Positions 36,680 through 45,664 are shown, numbered from the stretch's first letter. The stretch: DNA of 64,000 nucleotides from Marinospirillum celere (GCF_900112235.1 NZ_FOLH01000004.1:186001-250000), one strand, 5' to 3'. Notes: generated by a model not told the origin, from the letters alone. Numbers and translations: made by a program.

Positions 36680-37819
36680 TTAAGGCTTCATATCTTCAAA
36701 GAACTTTTTCACACCATCAAACCAATGGCTTTTCTTGGGTGAATGCTTCTCAGCACGGGTTCCTTCATGAAATTCACGCAGCAAGTCCTTTTGTGATTCG
36801 GTCAGGTTCACAGGAGTTTCCAGTACAACCCGGCATAAGAGATCACCGCGCGGACCACCTCTGACCGGTTTAACACCCTTGCTGCGCAAACGGAAAAGCT
36901 TACCCGTTTGGGTTTCAGCAGGGATTTTCAGTTTCACCCGACCATCCAGAGTGGGCACTTCCAATTCGCCACCCAGGGTTGCATCAACAAAACTAACTGG
37001 CACTTCACAGTAGAGGTTGGCTCCATCCCGTTCAAAAATGGGATGAGGGCGAACATTGATCTGCACATAGAGATCACCTGTAGGGCCACCCATACGACCC
37101 GCTTCACCTTCACCGGACAGGCGAATGCGATCGCCAGTATCCACACCTGCCGGAATTTTGACTTCCAGCGTTTTGGAATTCTGCACCCGGCCTTCGCCAT
37201 GACACTTCTTACAGGGATTCTTAATCACCTGGCCCGAACCGTGACAGGTGGGGCAGGTTTGCTGAATAGCAAAAAAGCCCTGTTGCATCCGGACCTGACC
37301 CATACCATTACAAGTACCACAGGTTTCGGCACGACCATCTTCAGAGCCACTGCCATGACAGTGATCACACTCTTCTAAGGTGGGCACCTTGATCTTAACG
37401 GAAGTACCACGGACGGCATCTTCCAAATCTAGATCCAACTGGTAGCGAAGGTCCGAGCCTCTTTGAGCACCGCCACGGCCACCACGTGCACCGCCGCCGC
37501 CACCAAAGATATCACCGAACATATCGCCAAAAATATCACTGAAGTTGCCAGCTCCGCCGTGGAAACCACCACCGCCGCCAGCACCCATTTGGGGATCAAC
37601 GCCAGCATGACCAAAGCGGTCATAGGCCGCTCTTTTTTCCTGGTCAGCCAGGACTTCGTAGGCTTCCGTTGCCTCTTTAAATTTATCCACTGCCTCGGGG
37701 TCATCCGAGTTACGATCCGGGTGGTATTTCATCGCCAGACGACGGTAGGCCTTTTTAATCGCCTTTTCGTCGGCGTCGCGTTCGACCCCCAGGATTTCGT
37801 AATAATCACGTTTTGCCAT
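36680..37819 (-). CDS. dnaJ: Chaperone DnaJ
   Basis: 379 residues. The J domain (1-70) has the HPD motif in YHPDRN; a Gly/Phe-rich stretch (about 75-115) follows; the zinc domain (about 135-215) has four CxxCxGxG-type repeats ([32 protein letters not shown]); the C-terminal substrate-binding part completes type I DnaJ. It stimulates DnaK ATPase and delivers clients. It is last in grpE-dnaK-dnaJ, 97 nt after dnaK, and is followed by a terminator. Confidence 0.98.
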   Translation of the reverse strand: MAKRDYYEILGVERDADEKAIKKAYRRLAMKYHPDRNSDDPEAVDKFKEATEAYEVLADQEKRAAYDRFGHAGVDPQMGAGGGGGFHGGAGNFSDIFGDMFGDIFGGGGGARGGRGGAQRGSDLRYQLDLDLEDAVRGTSVKIKVPTLEECDHCHGSGSEDGRAETCGTCNGMGQVRMQQGFFAIQQTCPTCHGSGQVIKNPCKKCHGEGRVQNSKTLEVKIPAGVDTGDRIRLSGEGEAGRMGGPTGDLYVQINVRPHPIFERDGANLYCEVPVSFVDATLGGELEVPTLDGRVKLKIPAETQTGKLFRLRSKGVKPVRGGPRGDLLCRVVLETPVNLTESQKDLLREFHEGTRAEKHSPKKSHWFDGVKKFFEDMKP

Positions 37820-37916
37820 GGTTCTCTGTCACCGCAAGTTTATCCACCCTTTGCAAACGCGAACGCGGGAGCTTAAGTCCCGCGTCGCGCTTACCTAGTG
37901 AAGTTAAGGTCGCCTA

Positions 37917-39851
37917 TTACTTCTTGTCGTCTTTAACTTCTTCGAACTCAGCGTCTACTGCATCATCCGGGCCCTTGGCAGCATCTTCCGCCTGAGCTTC
38001 TTCAGCGCCAGCAGCACCTTCAGCCTGCTGGGCCTGTTCAGCGTAGAGCTTCTGCGCCAGACCACCGGAAGCTTCAGTCAGTGCCTGCGTCTTGGCTTCA
38101 ATCTGCTCTTTGTCATCTGACTTAAGCGCTTCTTCCAGTTCAGTAATCGCCTTTTCAATGGCTTCCTTCTCACTGGCTTCGGCCTTATCGCCGACATCAG
38201 CAAGAGTCTTGCGTGTAGCGTGAATCATGCCATCGGCCTGGTTACGGGCCTGAACCAGCTCTTCAAACTTCTTGTCTTCTTCAGCGTGTGCCTCGGCATC
38301 GCGTTCCATCTGCTCGATTTCTTCATCAGTCAGACCGGAAGAAGCCTTGATCACGATGGACTGCTCTTTGCCTGTAGCCTTGTCTTTGGCAGAAACATTC
38401 AAAATACCGTTGGCATCCAGATCGAAGGTGACTTCAATCTGAGGTACGCCGCGGGGTGAAGGCGGAATATCAGCCAGGTCAAAGCGGCCTAGCGACTTGT
38501 TTTGTGCCGCCTGCTTGCGCTCACCCTGAAGGACGTGAATGGTCACGGCATTCTGGTTGTCTTCTGCAGTTGAGAACACCTGGGACTTCTTGGTAGGGAT
38601 GGTGGTGTTCTTCTCAATCAGAGAAGTCATCACGCCACCCATGGTTTCAATACCCAAAGTCAGCGGCGTTACGTCCAGCAGAAGAACATCTTTAACATCA
38701 CCGGACAGAACCGCACCCTGGATGGCAGCACCCACAGCCACGGCTTCGTCAGGGTTCACGTCTTTACGTGCATCCTTACCGAAGAACTCAGCAACCTTGG
38801 CCTGAACCTGAGGCATACGGGTCTGACCGCCGACTAGGATCACATCATCAATTTCTGATGCGGAAACACCGGCATCTTTCAGGGCGGTACGGCAAGGTGC
38901 CAGAGAGCGCTCAACCAGCTCTTCAACCAGGGCTTCCAGTTTGGCACGGCTGACTTTGACATTCAGGTGCTTAGGCCCAGACTGGTCAGCAGTGACGTAA
39001 GGCAGATTCACTTCAGTTTGCTGGCTGGCAGAAAGCTCAATCTTGGCTTTTTCTGCGGCTTCTTTCAGGCGCTGCATGGCCAAAGGATCGCCTTTCAGAT
39101 CAATGCCACTGTCTTTCTTGAATTCATCAACCAGGTAGTCAATCAAACGCAGGTCGAAGTCTTCACCACCCAGGAAGGTGTCACCATTGGTGGCCAGAAC
39201 CTCAAACTGAGTTTCGCCATCAACATCGGCCACTTCGATAATGGAAATATCGAAAGTACCACCACCCAGGTCATAAACGGCAATGGTTTTGTCGCCGCGC
39301 GACTTGTCCATACCATAAGCCAGCGCAGCTGCGGTTGGCTCGTTGATGATACGTTTGACTTCCAGGCCGGCAATACGACCAGCATCTTTGGTGGCCTGAC
39401 GCTGGCTGTCGTTGAAGTAGGCAGGTACGGTGATAACCGCTTCTGTCACTTCTTCGCCCAGGTAGTCTTCAGCGGTTTTCTTCATCTTTTTCAAGACTTC
39501 CGCAGAAATCTGGGGAGGAGCCATCTTCTTGCCTTTTACTTCAACCCAGGCGTCATTGTTGTCGGCCTTGACGATCTTATAAGGCACCATCTTGATGTCT
39601 TTCTGCACAACTTCTTCGTCAAACTGGCGACCGATCAGGCGCTTGACGGCATACAGAGTGTTATGCGGGTTGGTGACAGCCTGGCGCTTGGCACTTTGCC
39701 CAACCAGGATTTCACCTTCCTCGGTGTAAGCAATGATGGAAGGTGTCGTACGACCGCCTTCACCATTTTCAATAACCTTGGGCTTGTCGCCATCAAGTAC
39801 AGCAACACAAGAGTTGGTTGTACCCAAGTCAATACCAATAATACGACCCAT
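37917..39851 (-). CDS. dnaK: Chaperone DnaK (Hsp70)
   Basis: 644 residues. The ATPase domain starts [20 protein letters not shown] and contains [20 protein letters not shown] and [12 protein letters not shown]; the peptide-binding domain begins near residue 390 and the tail is Glu/Asp/Ala-rich, ending EEVKDDKK. The ATG at 39851 follows GGAGAAAG and gives the canonical N-terminus; the frame is open 9 codons further. It lies 94 nt after grpE and has its own possible sigma-32 promoter. Confidence 0.98.
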   Translation of the reverse strand: MGRIIGIDLGTTNSCVAVLDGDKPKVIENGEGGRTTPSIIAYTEEGEILVGQSAKRQAVTNPHNTLYAVKRLIGRQFDEEVVQKDIKMVPYKIVKADNNDAWVEVKGKKMAPPQISAEVLKKMKKTAEDYLGEEVTEAVITVPAYFNDSQRQATKDAGRIAGLEVKRIINEPTAAALAYGMDKSRGDKTIAVYDLGGGTFDISIIEVADVDGETQFEVLATNGDTFLGGEDFDLRLIDYLVDEFKKDSGIDLKGDPLAMQRLKEAAEKAKIELSASQQTEVNLPYVTADQSGPKHLNVKVSRAKLEALVEELVERSLAPCRTALKDAGVSASEIDDVILVGGQTRMPQVQAKVAEFFGKDARKDVNPDEAVAVGAAIQGAVLSGDVKDVLLLDVTPLTLGIETMGGVMTSLIEKNTTIPTKKSQVFSTAEDNQNAVTIHVLQGERKQAAQNKSLGRFDLADIPPSPRGVPQIEVTFDLDANGILNVSAKDKATGKEQSIVIKASSGLTDEEIEQMERDAEAHAEEDKKFEELVQARNQADGMIHATRKTLADVGDKAEASEKEAIEKAITELEEALKSDDKEQIEAKTQALTEASGGLAQKLYAEQAQQAEGAAGAEEAQAEDAAKGPDDAVDAEFEEVKDDKK

Positions 39852-39923
39852 AATTCTTTCTCCAATAAATCGATTCAAAAAAACGAGCTGTCAAAAACTT
39901 TTAACTGCGTGCTTGCTTACTTT

Positions 39924-39950
39924 ATTTGTGCGCGGTTAGCTATTTTCAAG
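39924..39950 (-). promoter_or_regulatory. Possible sigma-32 promoter for dnaK overlapping the grpE stop
   Basis: On the minus strand, CTTGAAA (39950-39944) is followed by 13 nt and CACAAAT (39930-39924). The -35 matches sigma-32 exactly; the -10 differs from CCCATnT at two positions. The grpE stop codon TGA lies inside the -35 element. It would give a leader of roughly 65 nt for dnaK. Confidence 0.5.
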
Positions 39951-40530
39951 CCGTTTCGTCAATTTTTTTTGCCGCGCCGCCCGTGGCAACCACGACCATT
40001 GCCGGACGCAACAAGCGGTTATTCAGAACATAACCCTTTTGCAGAACATCCATGACTGCATTAGCAGGCAGGTCAGGGTTAGGCACCATGCTCATGGCTT
40101 CATGAAACTGGGGATCAAAGGTTTCTCCCATGGGATTAACCTGCTCAATATTGAATTTGGACAGTACATCTCTAAACAGCTTAAGGGTCATTTCAACCCC
40201 TTCTTTTTGAGACTCTTCCACTTCGCCCAAAGCCTCGGTTGCCTTTTCCAGGCTATCCGCAACGGGCAGAAGTTCACGTGCAAATTTTTCCAACGCAAAC
40301 TTGTGTGCCTTTTCAACATCGGCTTCCGCACGACGTCGCACATTCTGAGCTTCAGCTGCCGCTCTTAGCATCTGGTCCTTGGCATCATTCAATTCCTGCT
40401 GAAGACTTTCTACTTGCGCACTCAGTCCAGCAATTTCTTCTTCCGGGCTGACTTCTGAAGCTGTTGCTTTTGCAGCCTCCTGAACTTCAACTTCTTCCTG
40501 TTGCTGCTTGAGCTCCTCATCTTTGCTCAT
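39946..40530 (-). CDS. grpE: Nucleotide exchange factor GrpE
   Basis: 194 residues. A disordered acidic N-terminus, a long coiled coil (about 35-100) with DQMLRAAAEAQNVRRRAE, and the C-terminal beta domain (MGETFDPQFHEAMSMVP, VMDVLQKGYVLNNRLLRPAMVVVA). It releases ADP from DnaK. It is first in the grpE-dnaK-dnaJ operon behind a near-perfect sigma-32 promoter and is divergent from recN. Confidence 0.97.
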   Translation of the reverse strand: MSKDEELKQQQEEVEVQEAAKATASEVSPEEEIAGLSAQVESLQQELNDAKDQMLRAAAEAQNVRRRAEADVEKAHKFALEKFARELLPVADSLEKATEALGEVEESQKEGVEMTLKLFRDVLSKFNIEQVNPMGETFDPQFHEAMSMVPNPDLPANAVMDVLQKGYVLNNRLLRPAMVVVATGGAAKKIDETA

Positions 40531-40610
40531 ATCTCACTCCGGGTAAGCGGGGCGAATCAGCGCCGCCCGATCAAAAATCAATTAAGTAACCAATAAAGGG
40601 TGAGTTAATA

Positions 40611-40638
40611 AATATGGGCACTCACAGCCAGTTTCAAG
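40611..40638 (-). promoter_or_regulatory. Sigma-32 heat-shock promoter of grpE-dnaK-dnaJ
   Basis: On the minus strand CTTGAAA (40638-40632), a 13-nt spacer, then CCCATATT (40618-40611) match the sigma-32 consensus at every defined position. The -10 lies 80 nt before the grpE ATG. This is the strongest promoter call in the window. Confidence 0.9.
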
Positions 40639-40663
40639 GGCCGATAAAAATTTAATCCGGTAC

Positions 40664-40712
40664 TTGCTACCTGAAGACGACTGAGTTATAAATCTACTGT
40701 ATAAAAAATCAG
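40664..40712 (+). promoter_or_regulatory. recN promoter with LexA-like box
   Basis: TTGCTA (40664-40669), 17 nt, TATAAA (40687-40692) form a plausible sigma-70 promoter. Directly downstream, 40697-40712 reads CTGTATAAAAAATCAG, which matches the LexA box CTGT-N8-ACAG except for one base in the right half. A repressor there would cover the transcription start. recN is an SOS gene in E. coli. Confidence 0.6.
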
Positions 40713-40723
40713 GGGGAAGACCC

Positions 40724-42382
40724 ATGCTGATCAGCTTGAGTATCCAACAACTGGCTATAGTCGAACAGCTTGAACTCGAATTCAGGCCGGGAATGACCGT
40801 CATCACCGGGGAAACCGGTGCCGGTAAATCCATCCTGCTCCAGGCTCTAGGGCTTGCTTTGGGTGATAGGGCCGATAGTGACAGCGTTCGCCATGGTGCC
40901 AAACGCGCTGAAATTTCGGCGCGCTTTGATCTCAGCCAACTTCCCCAAGCCCGCGCCTGGCTTGAAAGTCATGACCTGGATAGCGATGAATGCATATTGC
41001 GCCGCAGCCTCTTGGCCAATGGCCGCTCCAAGGCCTGGATCAATGGCCAGCCTTGCCCAGTCAATCACCTGAAAGAACTGGGTGAATGCCTTCTGGATAT
41101 CCATGGTCAGCATGCCCATCAATCCCTGTTGCGCAAGGAAACCCACCTTCCTCTACTGGATGACTATGCTGGCCTGCAATCAGAAGCCGAACACCTGTCC
41201 GCCTGCTATCGGCAATTACAGCAGACACGTAGACGCCTGGAAAGCCTGCGCCAGGAAGACGACGCCCAGCGTGCCCGCATTCAGCTACTGCGCTACCAGG
41301 TTGAAGAACTTGATCAGCTTGCACTAGGTGAAGAAGAGCTGGCTGAGCTGGAAGCCGAGCAACAGCAGCTGGCCAATGCAGAAAACCTGATTCGCACCAG
41401 CCAGGAAGCCCTTTATTGTTGCGATCACCAAGAAGAAGGAGCCGCCCTGCAACAAATCAATCAGGCTCTACAGCTCATTGAAAACCTAAGCACCCCAGCA
41501 CTGGATAATGTCAAAGGCTTGCTCAATGAAGCACTGATCCAGGTTCAGGAAGCCAGCCATGATCTGGAAGTCTACCTAAGTCGCCTGGAAATTGACCCGG
41601 CACGCTTGCAGTGGGTCGAAGAACGTCTGAATAGCATCTATCAAACCGCCCGCAAACATCACCTGCCCGCGGAGGAACTCCCTGAATTTCACCAGCAGCT
41701 GCGTCAGGAACTGGCCGCTACTGAAGGTGGGGAGGGCAGTCTGGAAACGCTGACGGCTGAACTGGAAGCCCAAACCGAACTTTACCGGCAGCTGGCTGAT
41801 GAAATCAGTCAAAAACGCCACCAGGCTGCAGAACAACTGGAAAAATCCATTGATCAACAGCTGGGTTATCTGGGCATGGAAAAAAGCCAATTCCGGGTTA
41901 GCTTCCAACCCTTGAAAACAGCGCAACCCCAGGGCAAAGAGGAAGTGGAATTTCTGATTGCACCCAATCCAGGGCAACCACCCAAGCCCCTAGTTCGCAT
42001 TGCTTCCGGTGGCGAGCTTTCCAGAATCAGTCTCGCCATTCAGGTGGTCACCGCTGAAACCAGCAGCATTCCCACGCTGGTGTTTGATGAGGTCGATGTG
42101 GGTATATCCGGTGCTGTTGCCGAAATCGTGGGACGCCTGCTCAAACAGCTTGCTGAACGCGGCCAAATTCTTTGCGTTACCCACTTGCCTCAGGTTGCAG
42201 CTCAGGGGGATCAGCATCTGCATATTCATAAGACAACCCAGGCAGAAAGCACACTAACACAGATGCAGTTACTGGATGAACAGGGCAGGGTAGCGGAGCT
42301 GGCCCGCATGCTTGGTGGGGTTAAACTCTCGGATTCAACTCTGGCGCATGCCAGAGAAATGCTTCAGGAAAGCCGTCACTAA
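40724..42382 (+). CDS. recN: DNA repair protein RecN
   Basis: 552 residues of the SMC-like ATPases acting in double-strand break repair. Walker A is GETGAGKSI (29-37); two long coiled coils (about 155-360) flank a central hinge; the C-terminal half has VRIASGGELSRISLAIQ (signature) and LVFDEVDVGISG (Walker B). Length equals E. coli RecN (553). AGGGGGA precedes the ATG. It is divergent from the grpE operon and convergent with fur. Confidence 0.96.
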   Translation: MLISLSIQQLAIVEQLELEFRPGMTVITGETGAGKSILLQALGLALGDRADSDSVRHGAKRAEISARFDLSQLPQARAWLESHDLDSDECILRRSLLANGRSKAWINGQPCPVNHLKELGECLLDIHGQHAHQSLLRKETHLPLLDDYAGLQSEAEHLSACYRQLQQTRRRLESLRQEDDAQRARIQLLRYQVEELDQLALGEEELAELEAEQQQLANAENLIRTSQEALYCCDHQEEGAALQQINQALQLIENLSTPALDNVKGLLNEALIQVQEASHDLEVYLSRLEIDPARLQWVEERLNSIYQTARKHHLPAEELPEFHQQLRQELAATEGGEGSLETLTAELEAQTELYRQLADEISQKRHQAAEQLEKSIDQQLGYLGMEKSQFRVSFQPLKTAQPQGKEEVEFLIAPNPGQPPKPLVRIASGGELSRISLAIQVVTAETSSIPTLVFDEVDVGISGAVAEIVGRLLKQLAERGQILCVTHLPQVAAQGDQHLHIHKTTQAESTLTQMQLLDEQGRVAELARMLGGVKLSDSTLAHAREMLQESRH

Positions 42383-42419
42383 GACGGCTCTATCCAGCAA
42401 GTGTTAAACCTTAACGCTT
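42371..42419. other. Two hairpins between recN and fur
   Basis: AGCCGTC/GACGGCT (42371-42389) encloses the recN stop codon in its 5-nt loop. AAGTGTTAA/TTAACGCTT (42399-42419, one G-T pair) overlaps the fur stop. Neither has a strong T-run; together they may separate the convergent transcripts. Confidence 0.4.
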
Positions 42420-42818
42420 CTTTCTGACATAAAGCACCAGCGCATGGTCGACCAAGTCCAGACCCTGCTCTTCAGCCAGCTGGTGCTGACGGCGCTCTAT
42501 CTCTTCGTCATAAAATTCAATCACTTCACCTGTTTCTACATTCACCATGTGATCGTGATGATCTTCCTTGGATAGCTCAAAAACAGCGTGGCCACCATCA
42601 AAGTTGTGCTTATCGACCAGGCCCGCTGCTTCAAACTGGGTCAAGACACGGTAGACCGTTGCCAAGCCGACATCTTCTCCAGACTCAATCAGGGACTTAT
42701 AGACATCCTCAGCACTCAAATGATCATCAGAGTGGCGCTCCAGGACCTGTAGAATCTTGATTCTCGGCAAGGTGACCTTGAGGCCAGCCTTTCTTAATTC
42801 CTGATTTTCGTCAGCCAT
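42411..42818 (-). CDS. fur: Ferric uptake regulator Fur, cysteine-free
   Basis: 135 residues, close to Pseudomonas-type Fur: ELRKAGLKVTLPRIKIL, the DNA-binding GLATVYRVLTQFEAAGLV and the dimerisation part HHDHMVNVETGEVIEF, ending LVLYVRKKR. It represses iron-uptake genes with Fe2+. The E. coli CxxC structural zinc cysteines are absent, and the single cysteine of Pseudomonas aeruginosa Fur is also replaced, so the protein contains no cysteine. His and Glu residues of the regulatory metal sites (HAVFEL, HHDH) are present. It is convergent with recN and divergent from bamE, a conserved order. Confidence 0.96.
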   Translation of the reverse strand: MADENQELRKAGLKVTLPRIKILQVLERHSDDHLSAEDVYKSLIESGEDVGLATVYRVLTQFEAAGLVDKHNFDGGHAVFELSKEDHHDHMVNVETGEVIEFYDEEIERRQHQLAEEQGLDLVDHALVLYVRKKR

Positions 42819-42848
42819 TGGAACTCTCTATGCTAAAGTGATCAGAAG

Positions 42849-42868
42849 ACTTCGCAGATGTGCGAAGT
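42849..42868. promoter_or_regulatory. Inverted repeat in the fur-bamE intergenic region
   Basis: ACTTCGCA-GATG-TGCGAAGT is a perfect 8-bp inverted repeat with a 4-nt centre, 31 nt before the fur ATG. It may be an operator for fur or bamE or a leader hairpin. It does not resemble a Fur box. Confidence 0.45.
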
Positions 42869-42928
42869 TTTGAGTATCATTAATCCCCTATTATTGACTG
42901 AAGCGAACCAGAGTTAAACCCATTTGTT

Positions 42929-43396
42929 ATGAAAAAACCCACTAAAATACTCACCTTTGTTCTTGTAACACTCTTTATCAGTGGGTGCAGCTGGCTTGCC
43001 CCTCATAAAAGGGATATCCAGCAGGGCAACCTGATGGATCAGGAAAGTATAGACCAATTAGAAATTGGCATGCGCGAAGACCAGGTTAAATATCTACTGG
43101 GATCCCCCCTACTTACGCCCCTGGGTGAGCCCAATCAGTGGGATTACGTCTATCAGCTACGCAGAGGCCAGGACCTGAAAGCCCGTAAGCGAGTCACAGT
43201 ATTTTTTGAACAGAGTGCAGATAACCAGCTCAGAGTTGCCAGAATTGACCGCCGTGAAGACCAGATCAATGTGGAAAATCTGGACCAGCTGACCCCGAGC
43301 GCCGAAATAGGCGCACCTGCGGCTGAAGAAGTACCTACACCGCCTGGGCAACCTGACCCTCAACAAACGGAGCCCCAACAGCCACCCCAGCAATAA
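42929..43396 (+). CDS. bamE: Outer membrane assembly lipoprotein BamE (SmpA)
   Basis: 155 residues. The lipobox is ISGC (Cys20) and the BLIP-like core reads DQLEIGMREDQVKYLLGSPL, WDYVYQLRRGQ and VTVFFE. BamE is part of the BAM complex that inserts outer-membrane proteins. A Pro/Gln/Glu-rich tail (about 120-155) extends beyond the E. coli protein (113 residues) and is likely disordered. It is divergent from fur and convergent with rnfH. Confidence 0.95.
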   Translation: MKKPTKILTFVLVTLFISGCSWLAPHKRDIQQGNLMDQESIDQLEIGMREDQVKYLLGSPLLTPLGEPNQWDYVYQLRRGQDLKARKRVTVFFEQSADNQLRVARIDRREDQINVENLDQLTPSAEIGAPAAEEVPTPPGQPDPQQTEPQQPPQQ

Positions 43397-43401
43397 GCCT
43401 T

Positions 43402-43695
43402 TCAGCTTTTGGCAGCGGCTGCCCGTTTCGCTCTGACCTCTTTAGGGTCTATCAGCAACGGGCGGTAAATTTCCACCCGATCACCTGCCTGCACTGACTG
43501 CTCTTCAGGCCTGGCCACCAGCTTGCCAAAAATTCCCAGTTTTGCCTGACTGACGTCTAAATCAGGAAAAAAGGCCTCCATGCCCGACATTTCGGCTGCT
43601 TGGCGAACACTGGTTCCTTCAGGCACCTGAAGCTGCAAGAGTTTTTGCTTTTCCGGCAAGCCAAAGGCCACTTCGATTTCAGGCATTTTTTCCAT
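43402..43695 (-). CDS. rnfH: RnfH family ubiquitin-like protein
   Basis: 97 residues of the UPF0125/RnfH family with a beta-grasp fold: IEVAFGLPEKQKLLQLQVPEG, IGIFGK-like LGIFGKLV and DRVEIYRPLLIDPKE. The start at 43695 overlaps ratA by 17 nt, an arrangement typical of the ratA-rnfH (ratAB) pair; an ATG at 43686 is also possible. The function is not settled. Confidence 0.9.
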   Translation of the reverse strand: MEKMPEIEVAFGLPEKQKLLQLQVPEGTSVRQAAEMSGMEAFFPDLDVSQAKLGIFGKLVARPEEQSVQAGDRVEIYRPLLIDPKEVRAKRAAAAKS

Positions 43696-44119
43696 AGACC
43701 TCATCAGCACGTTTGACAAAAGCATCCACCTGACTGGCAGCCATCTGGCTAAACAAAGGGGACAAGGCGGCAGAAACCATTTTTCCAGCTATCTCAAATT
43801 CCAATTCAAAACTAACCTTACAGGCCTGCTCATTCAGTGGTGTGAACAACCATTGCCCACGCAGCTTTTTGAAAGGCCCTTCAACTAGTTGTAAATCAAT
43901 ACGTTCCGGTTCATACAGGTCATTGCGGGTAGTAAAGCGATACCTCATCCCTGCCTTGGAAAGCTCCAATTCACCGATCAGAAAATCATCATTTCGCTCG
44001 ATCAGGCGAGCATCACTGCAACCCGGAAGGAATTTCGGGTAAGATTCACAGTCATTAACCAACTCGAACATTTCTTTTGCCGAGTGCATGACCAAAGCCG
44101 AACGGCTGATGCGGCTCAT
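43679..44119 (-). CDS. ratA: RatA/PasT family START-like protein
   Basis: 146 residues of the polyketide cyclase/START fold (Coq10-like): ALVMHSAKEMFELVNDCESYPKFLPGC, a FKKLRGQW core and FEIAGKMVSAALSPLF. In E. coli RatA/PasT has been reported to bind 50S subunits and to have a Coq10-like role. It overlaps rnfH and is divergent from smpB, the usual gammaproteobacterial arrangement. Confidence 0.93.
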   Translation of the reverse strand: MSRISRSALVMHSAKEMFELVNDCESYPKFLPGCSDARLIERNDDFLIGELELSKAGMRYRFTTRNDLYEPERIDLQLVEGPFKKLRGQWLFTPLNEQACKVSFELEFEIAGKMVSAALSPLFSQMAASQVDAFVKRADEVYGKNA

Positions 44120-44223
44120 ACTTGTCTCCAGTTCACAGCAATTTTGTGAAGGATTCTAACATGAGCCTGCATTTCTGCAGTGCTTGTCAGTGACTCAGGA
44201 AAACACATAGGACTCGCCTGTTT

Positions 44224-44706
44224 ATGGGTAAGAAAACGAAAAAGGCACCGGACAGCAACACCATCGCTGTCAACCGCAAGGCGCGCCACGAATATCACAT
44301 AGAAGAAACAATTGAAGCGGGGCTGGTACTGGCCGGCTGGGAAGTCAAAAGCTTGCGCGCGGGCAAATGCCAGCTGACGGATACCTATATTCTTATTAAA
44401 GATGAAGAAGCCTGGCTGCTGGGTTCACATATTACACCGCTGAATACCGCTTCCACGCATGTCATTGCAGACCCAACACGAACCCGTAAGCTGTTGCTTC
44501 ACAAAAAAGAAATTGCTCGCCTACTGGGTAAGATCAATCAAAAAGGCTTTACCTGTGTGCCTCTTTCCCTTTACTGGAAGGGCAACAAGGTCAAGTGCAA
44601 ATTGGCACTGGTTAAGGGTAAGCAACTGCATGACAAGCGTGCAGCCGACAAGGATAAGGATTGGCAACGCCAGAAAAGCCGTATTCTGCGCGAACAGAAT
44701 AAATAA
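44224..44706 (+). CDS. smpB: SsrA-binding protein SmpB
   Basis: 160 residues; binds tmRNA and brings it to stalled ribosomes. [34 protein letters not shown] and the basic tail ([20 protein letters not shown]) are the family hallmarks. tmRNA itself is encoded 65 nt downstream on the same strand. Confidence 0.97.
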   Translation: MGKKTKKAPDSNTIAVNRKARHEYHIEETIEAGLVLAGWEVKSLRAGKCQLTDTYILIKDEEAWLLGSHITPLNTASTHVIADPTRTRKLLLHKKEIARLLGKINQKGFTCVPLSLYWKGNKVKCKLALVKGKQLHDKRAADKDKDWQRQKSRILREQNK

Positions 44707-44746
44707 CGGAACTTTCAGGCACACCTGTGGTTTAATGAATTGGCTG

Positions 44747-44755
44747 TGTTAAACT
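44747..44755 (+). promoter_or_regulatory. Possible extended -10 promoter of ssrA
   Basis: TGTTAAACT is an extended -10 element (TGn-TAAACT) ending 16 nt before the mature 5' end of tmRNA. No good -35 is present. A short 5' leader removed by RNase P would be expected. Confidence 0.35.
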
Positions 44756-44771
44756 ACAGCCGTAGCTTTAC

Positions 44772-45133
44772 GGGGACGTCCTGGCTTCGACGCCGGTAGC
44801 GAAACCTGAGGTGCATGCCGAGAGTGAAGTGGCTCTCGTAAATCAATCGCTTCAACGTTATAGTCGCAAACGACGACTCTTACGCTCTAGCCGCTTGAGG
44901 CTACTCATGAAACCATGTTGCCTATCGCAGGCGGATTGAGATTATTGAGCGCAGCCAGATAGGATCGCAGCAAAGATAGCCCACGTTGGCGCTGCTAAAA
45001 CTAAACTGTGGGATCGCTGTCAACTATCCTGTTCGTTGGAGAGTTGCCGGTTAAAACAAATAGCGAAACTAAGCATGTAGATCTGATGGCAGAGTGCCGG
45101 CGGACGCGGGTTCAACTCCCGCCGTCTCCACCA
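44772..45133 (+). ncRNA. ssrA: tmRNA (ssrA)
   Basis: A one-piece tmRNA of about 362 nt. The 5' GGGGACG pairs with the 3' CGTCTCC before ACCA, forming the tRNA-like acceptor stem, and the T arm GGTTCAACTCC lies near the 3' end. The tag frame at 44866-44898 (GCA AAC GAC ... GCT TGA) encodes ANDDSYALAA then a stop, ending in the LAA protease signal. Length and order (after smpB, before a terminator) are typical. The 3' CCA is encoded. Confidence 0.97.
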
Positions 45134-45138
45134 AATTA

Positions 45139-45173
45139 AACAAAAAAGCCCTGATTTTTCAGGGCTTTTTTGT
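45139..45173. terminator. Bidirectional terminator after ssrA
   Basis: AACAAAAAA-GCCCTGA, loop TTTT, TCAGGGC-TTTTTTGTT. The A/T flanks allow it to end both ssrA and the convergent response-regulator transcript. Confidence 0.92.
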
Positions 45174-45196
45174 TTCTGCTGTACTTAGAACAACCG

Positions 45197-45664
45197 CTAA
45201 GCCTTTCCTGGCACCTTGAGTATATTGCTCCAATAGTCACCCAGGCTTTTGATAACCTGAATAAATTGGTCAATATCGATGGGTTTGGTAATAAAGCCGG
45301 AAGCGCCCATCTCATAGCAGTAGTCAATATCCTGCTCAGCATTTGAGGTGGTGAGAATTACAACCGGCAAGCGCTTGAGTTGTGGGTCGGTTTTGGCAGC
45401 GGCCAGAAATTCTTTGCCGCCCATCCGGGGCATGTTCAAATCCAGCAGTATCAGGCTGGGGGTAAAAGCATTTTCAAAAGGGGGCTTTTTGTTCAGAAAG
45501 TCCAAGGCTTGCTGACCATCAACAACCTGGTTAATCTCGATATCAAGACGGCTTTCGCGAAATGCGAGGCGAACCAGATGGGCGTCCGCTGGCTCGTCTT
45601 CAACCAGAAGTACTTTTAAGCTGGCTTCAGGTAATTTTAGTGCTTGGGCAAGGCTTCCACTCAT
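45197..45664 (-). CDS. Single-domain response regulator (Rcp1-like)
   Basis: 155 residues: a receiver domain alone. The acidic pair is VEDEP (about 21-25), the phospho-acceptor is the Asp in ILLDLNMPRMGG (about residue 74), the Thr and Lys switch residues are in LTTS and ITKPIDI. The form with an insertion in the first half (FLNKKPPF) resembles Rcp1-type regulators often paired with phytochrome or PAS histidine kinases. No kinase is adjacent, so its partner is unknown. Confidence 0.9.
   Translation of the reverse strand: MSGSLAQALKLPEASLKVLLVEDEPADAHLVRLAFRESRLDIEINQVVDGQQALDFLNKKPPFENAFTPSLILLDLNMPRMGGKEFLAAAKTDPQLKRLPVVILTTSNAEQDIDYCYEMGASGFITKPIDIDQFIQVIKSLGDYWSNILKVPGKA

Noticed and set aside
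36908-37378. A 156-codon open frame opposite dnaJ
   Set aside because: It mirrors the dnaJ coding sequence, without start signal or homology.
38967-40055. A 362-codon open frame on the plus strand opposite dnaK and grpE
   Set aside because: It is a by-product of the strong codon bias of dnaK; it has no ribosome site and no recognisable domain.
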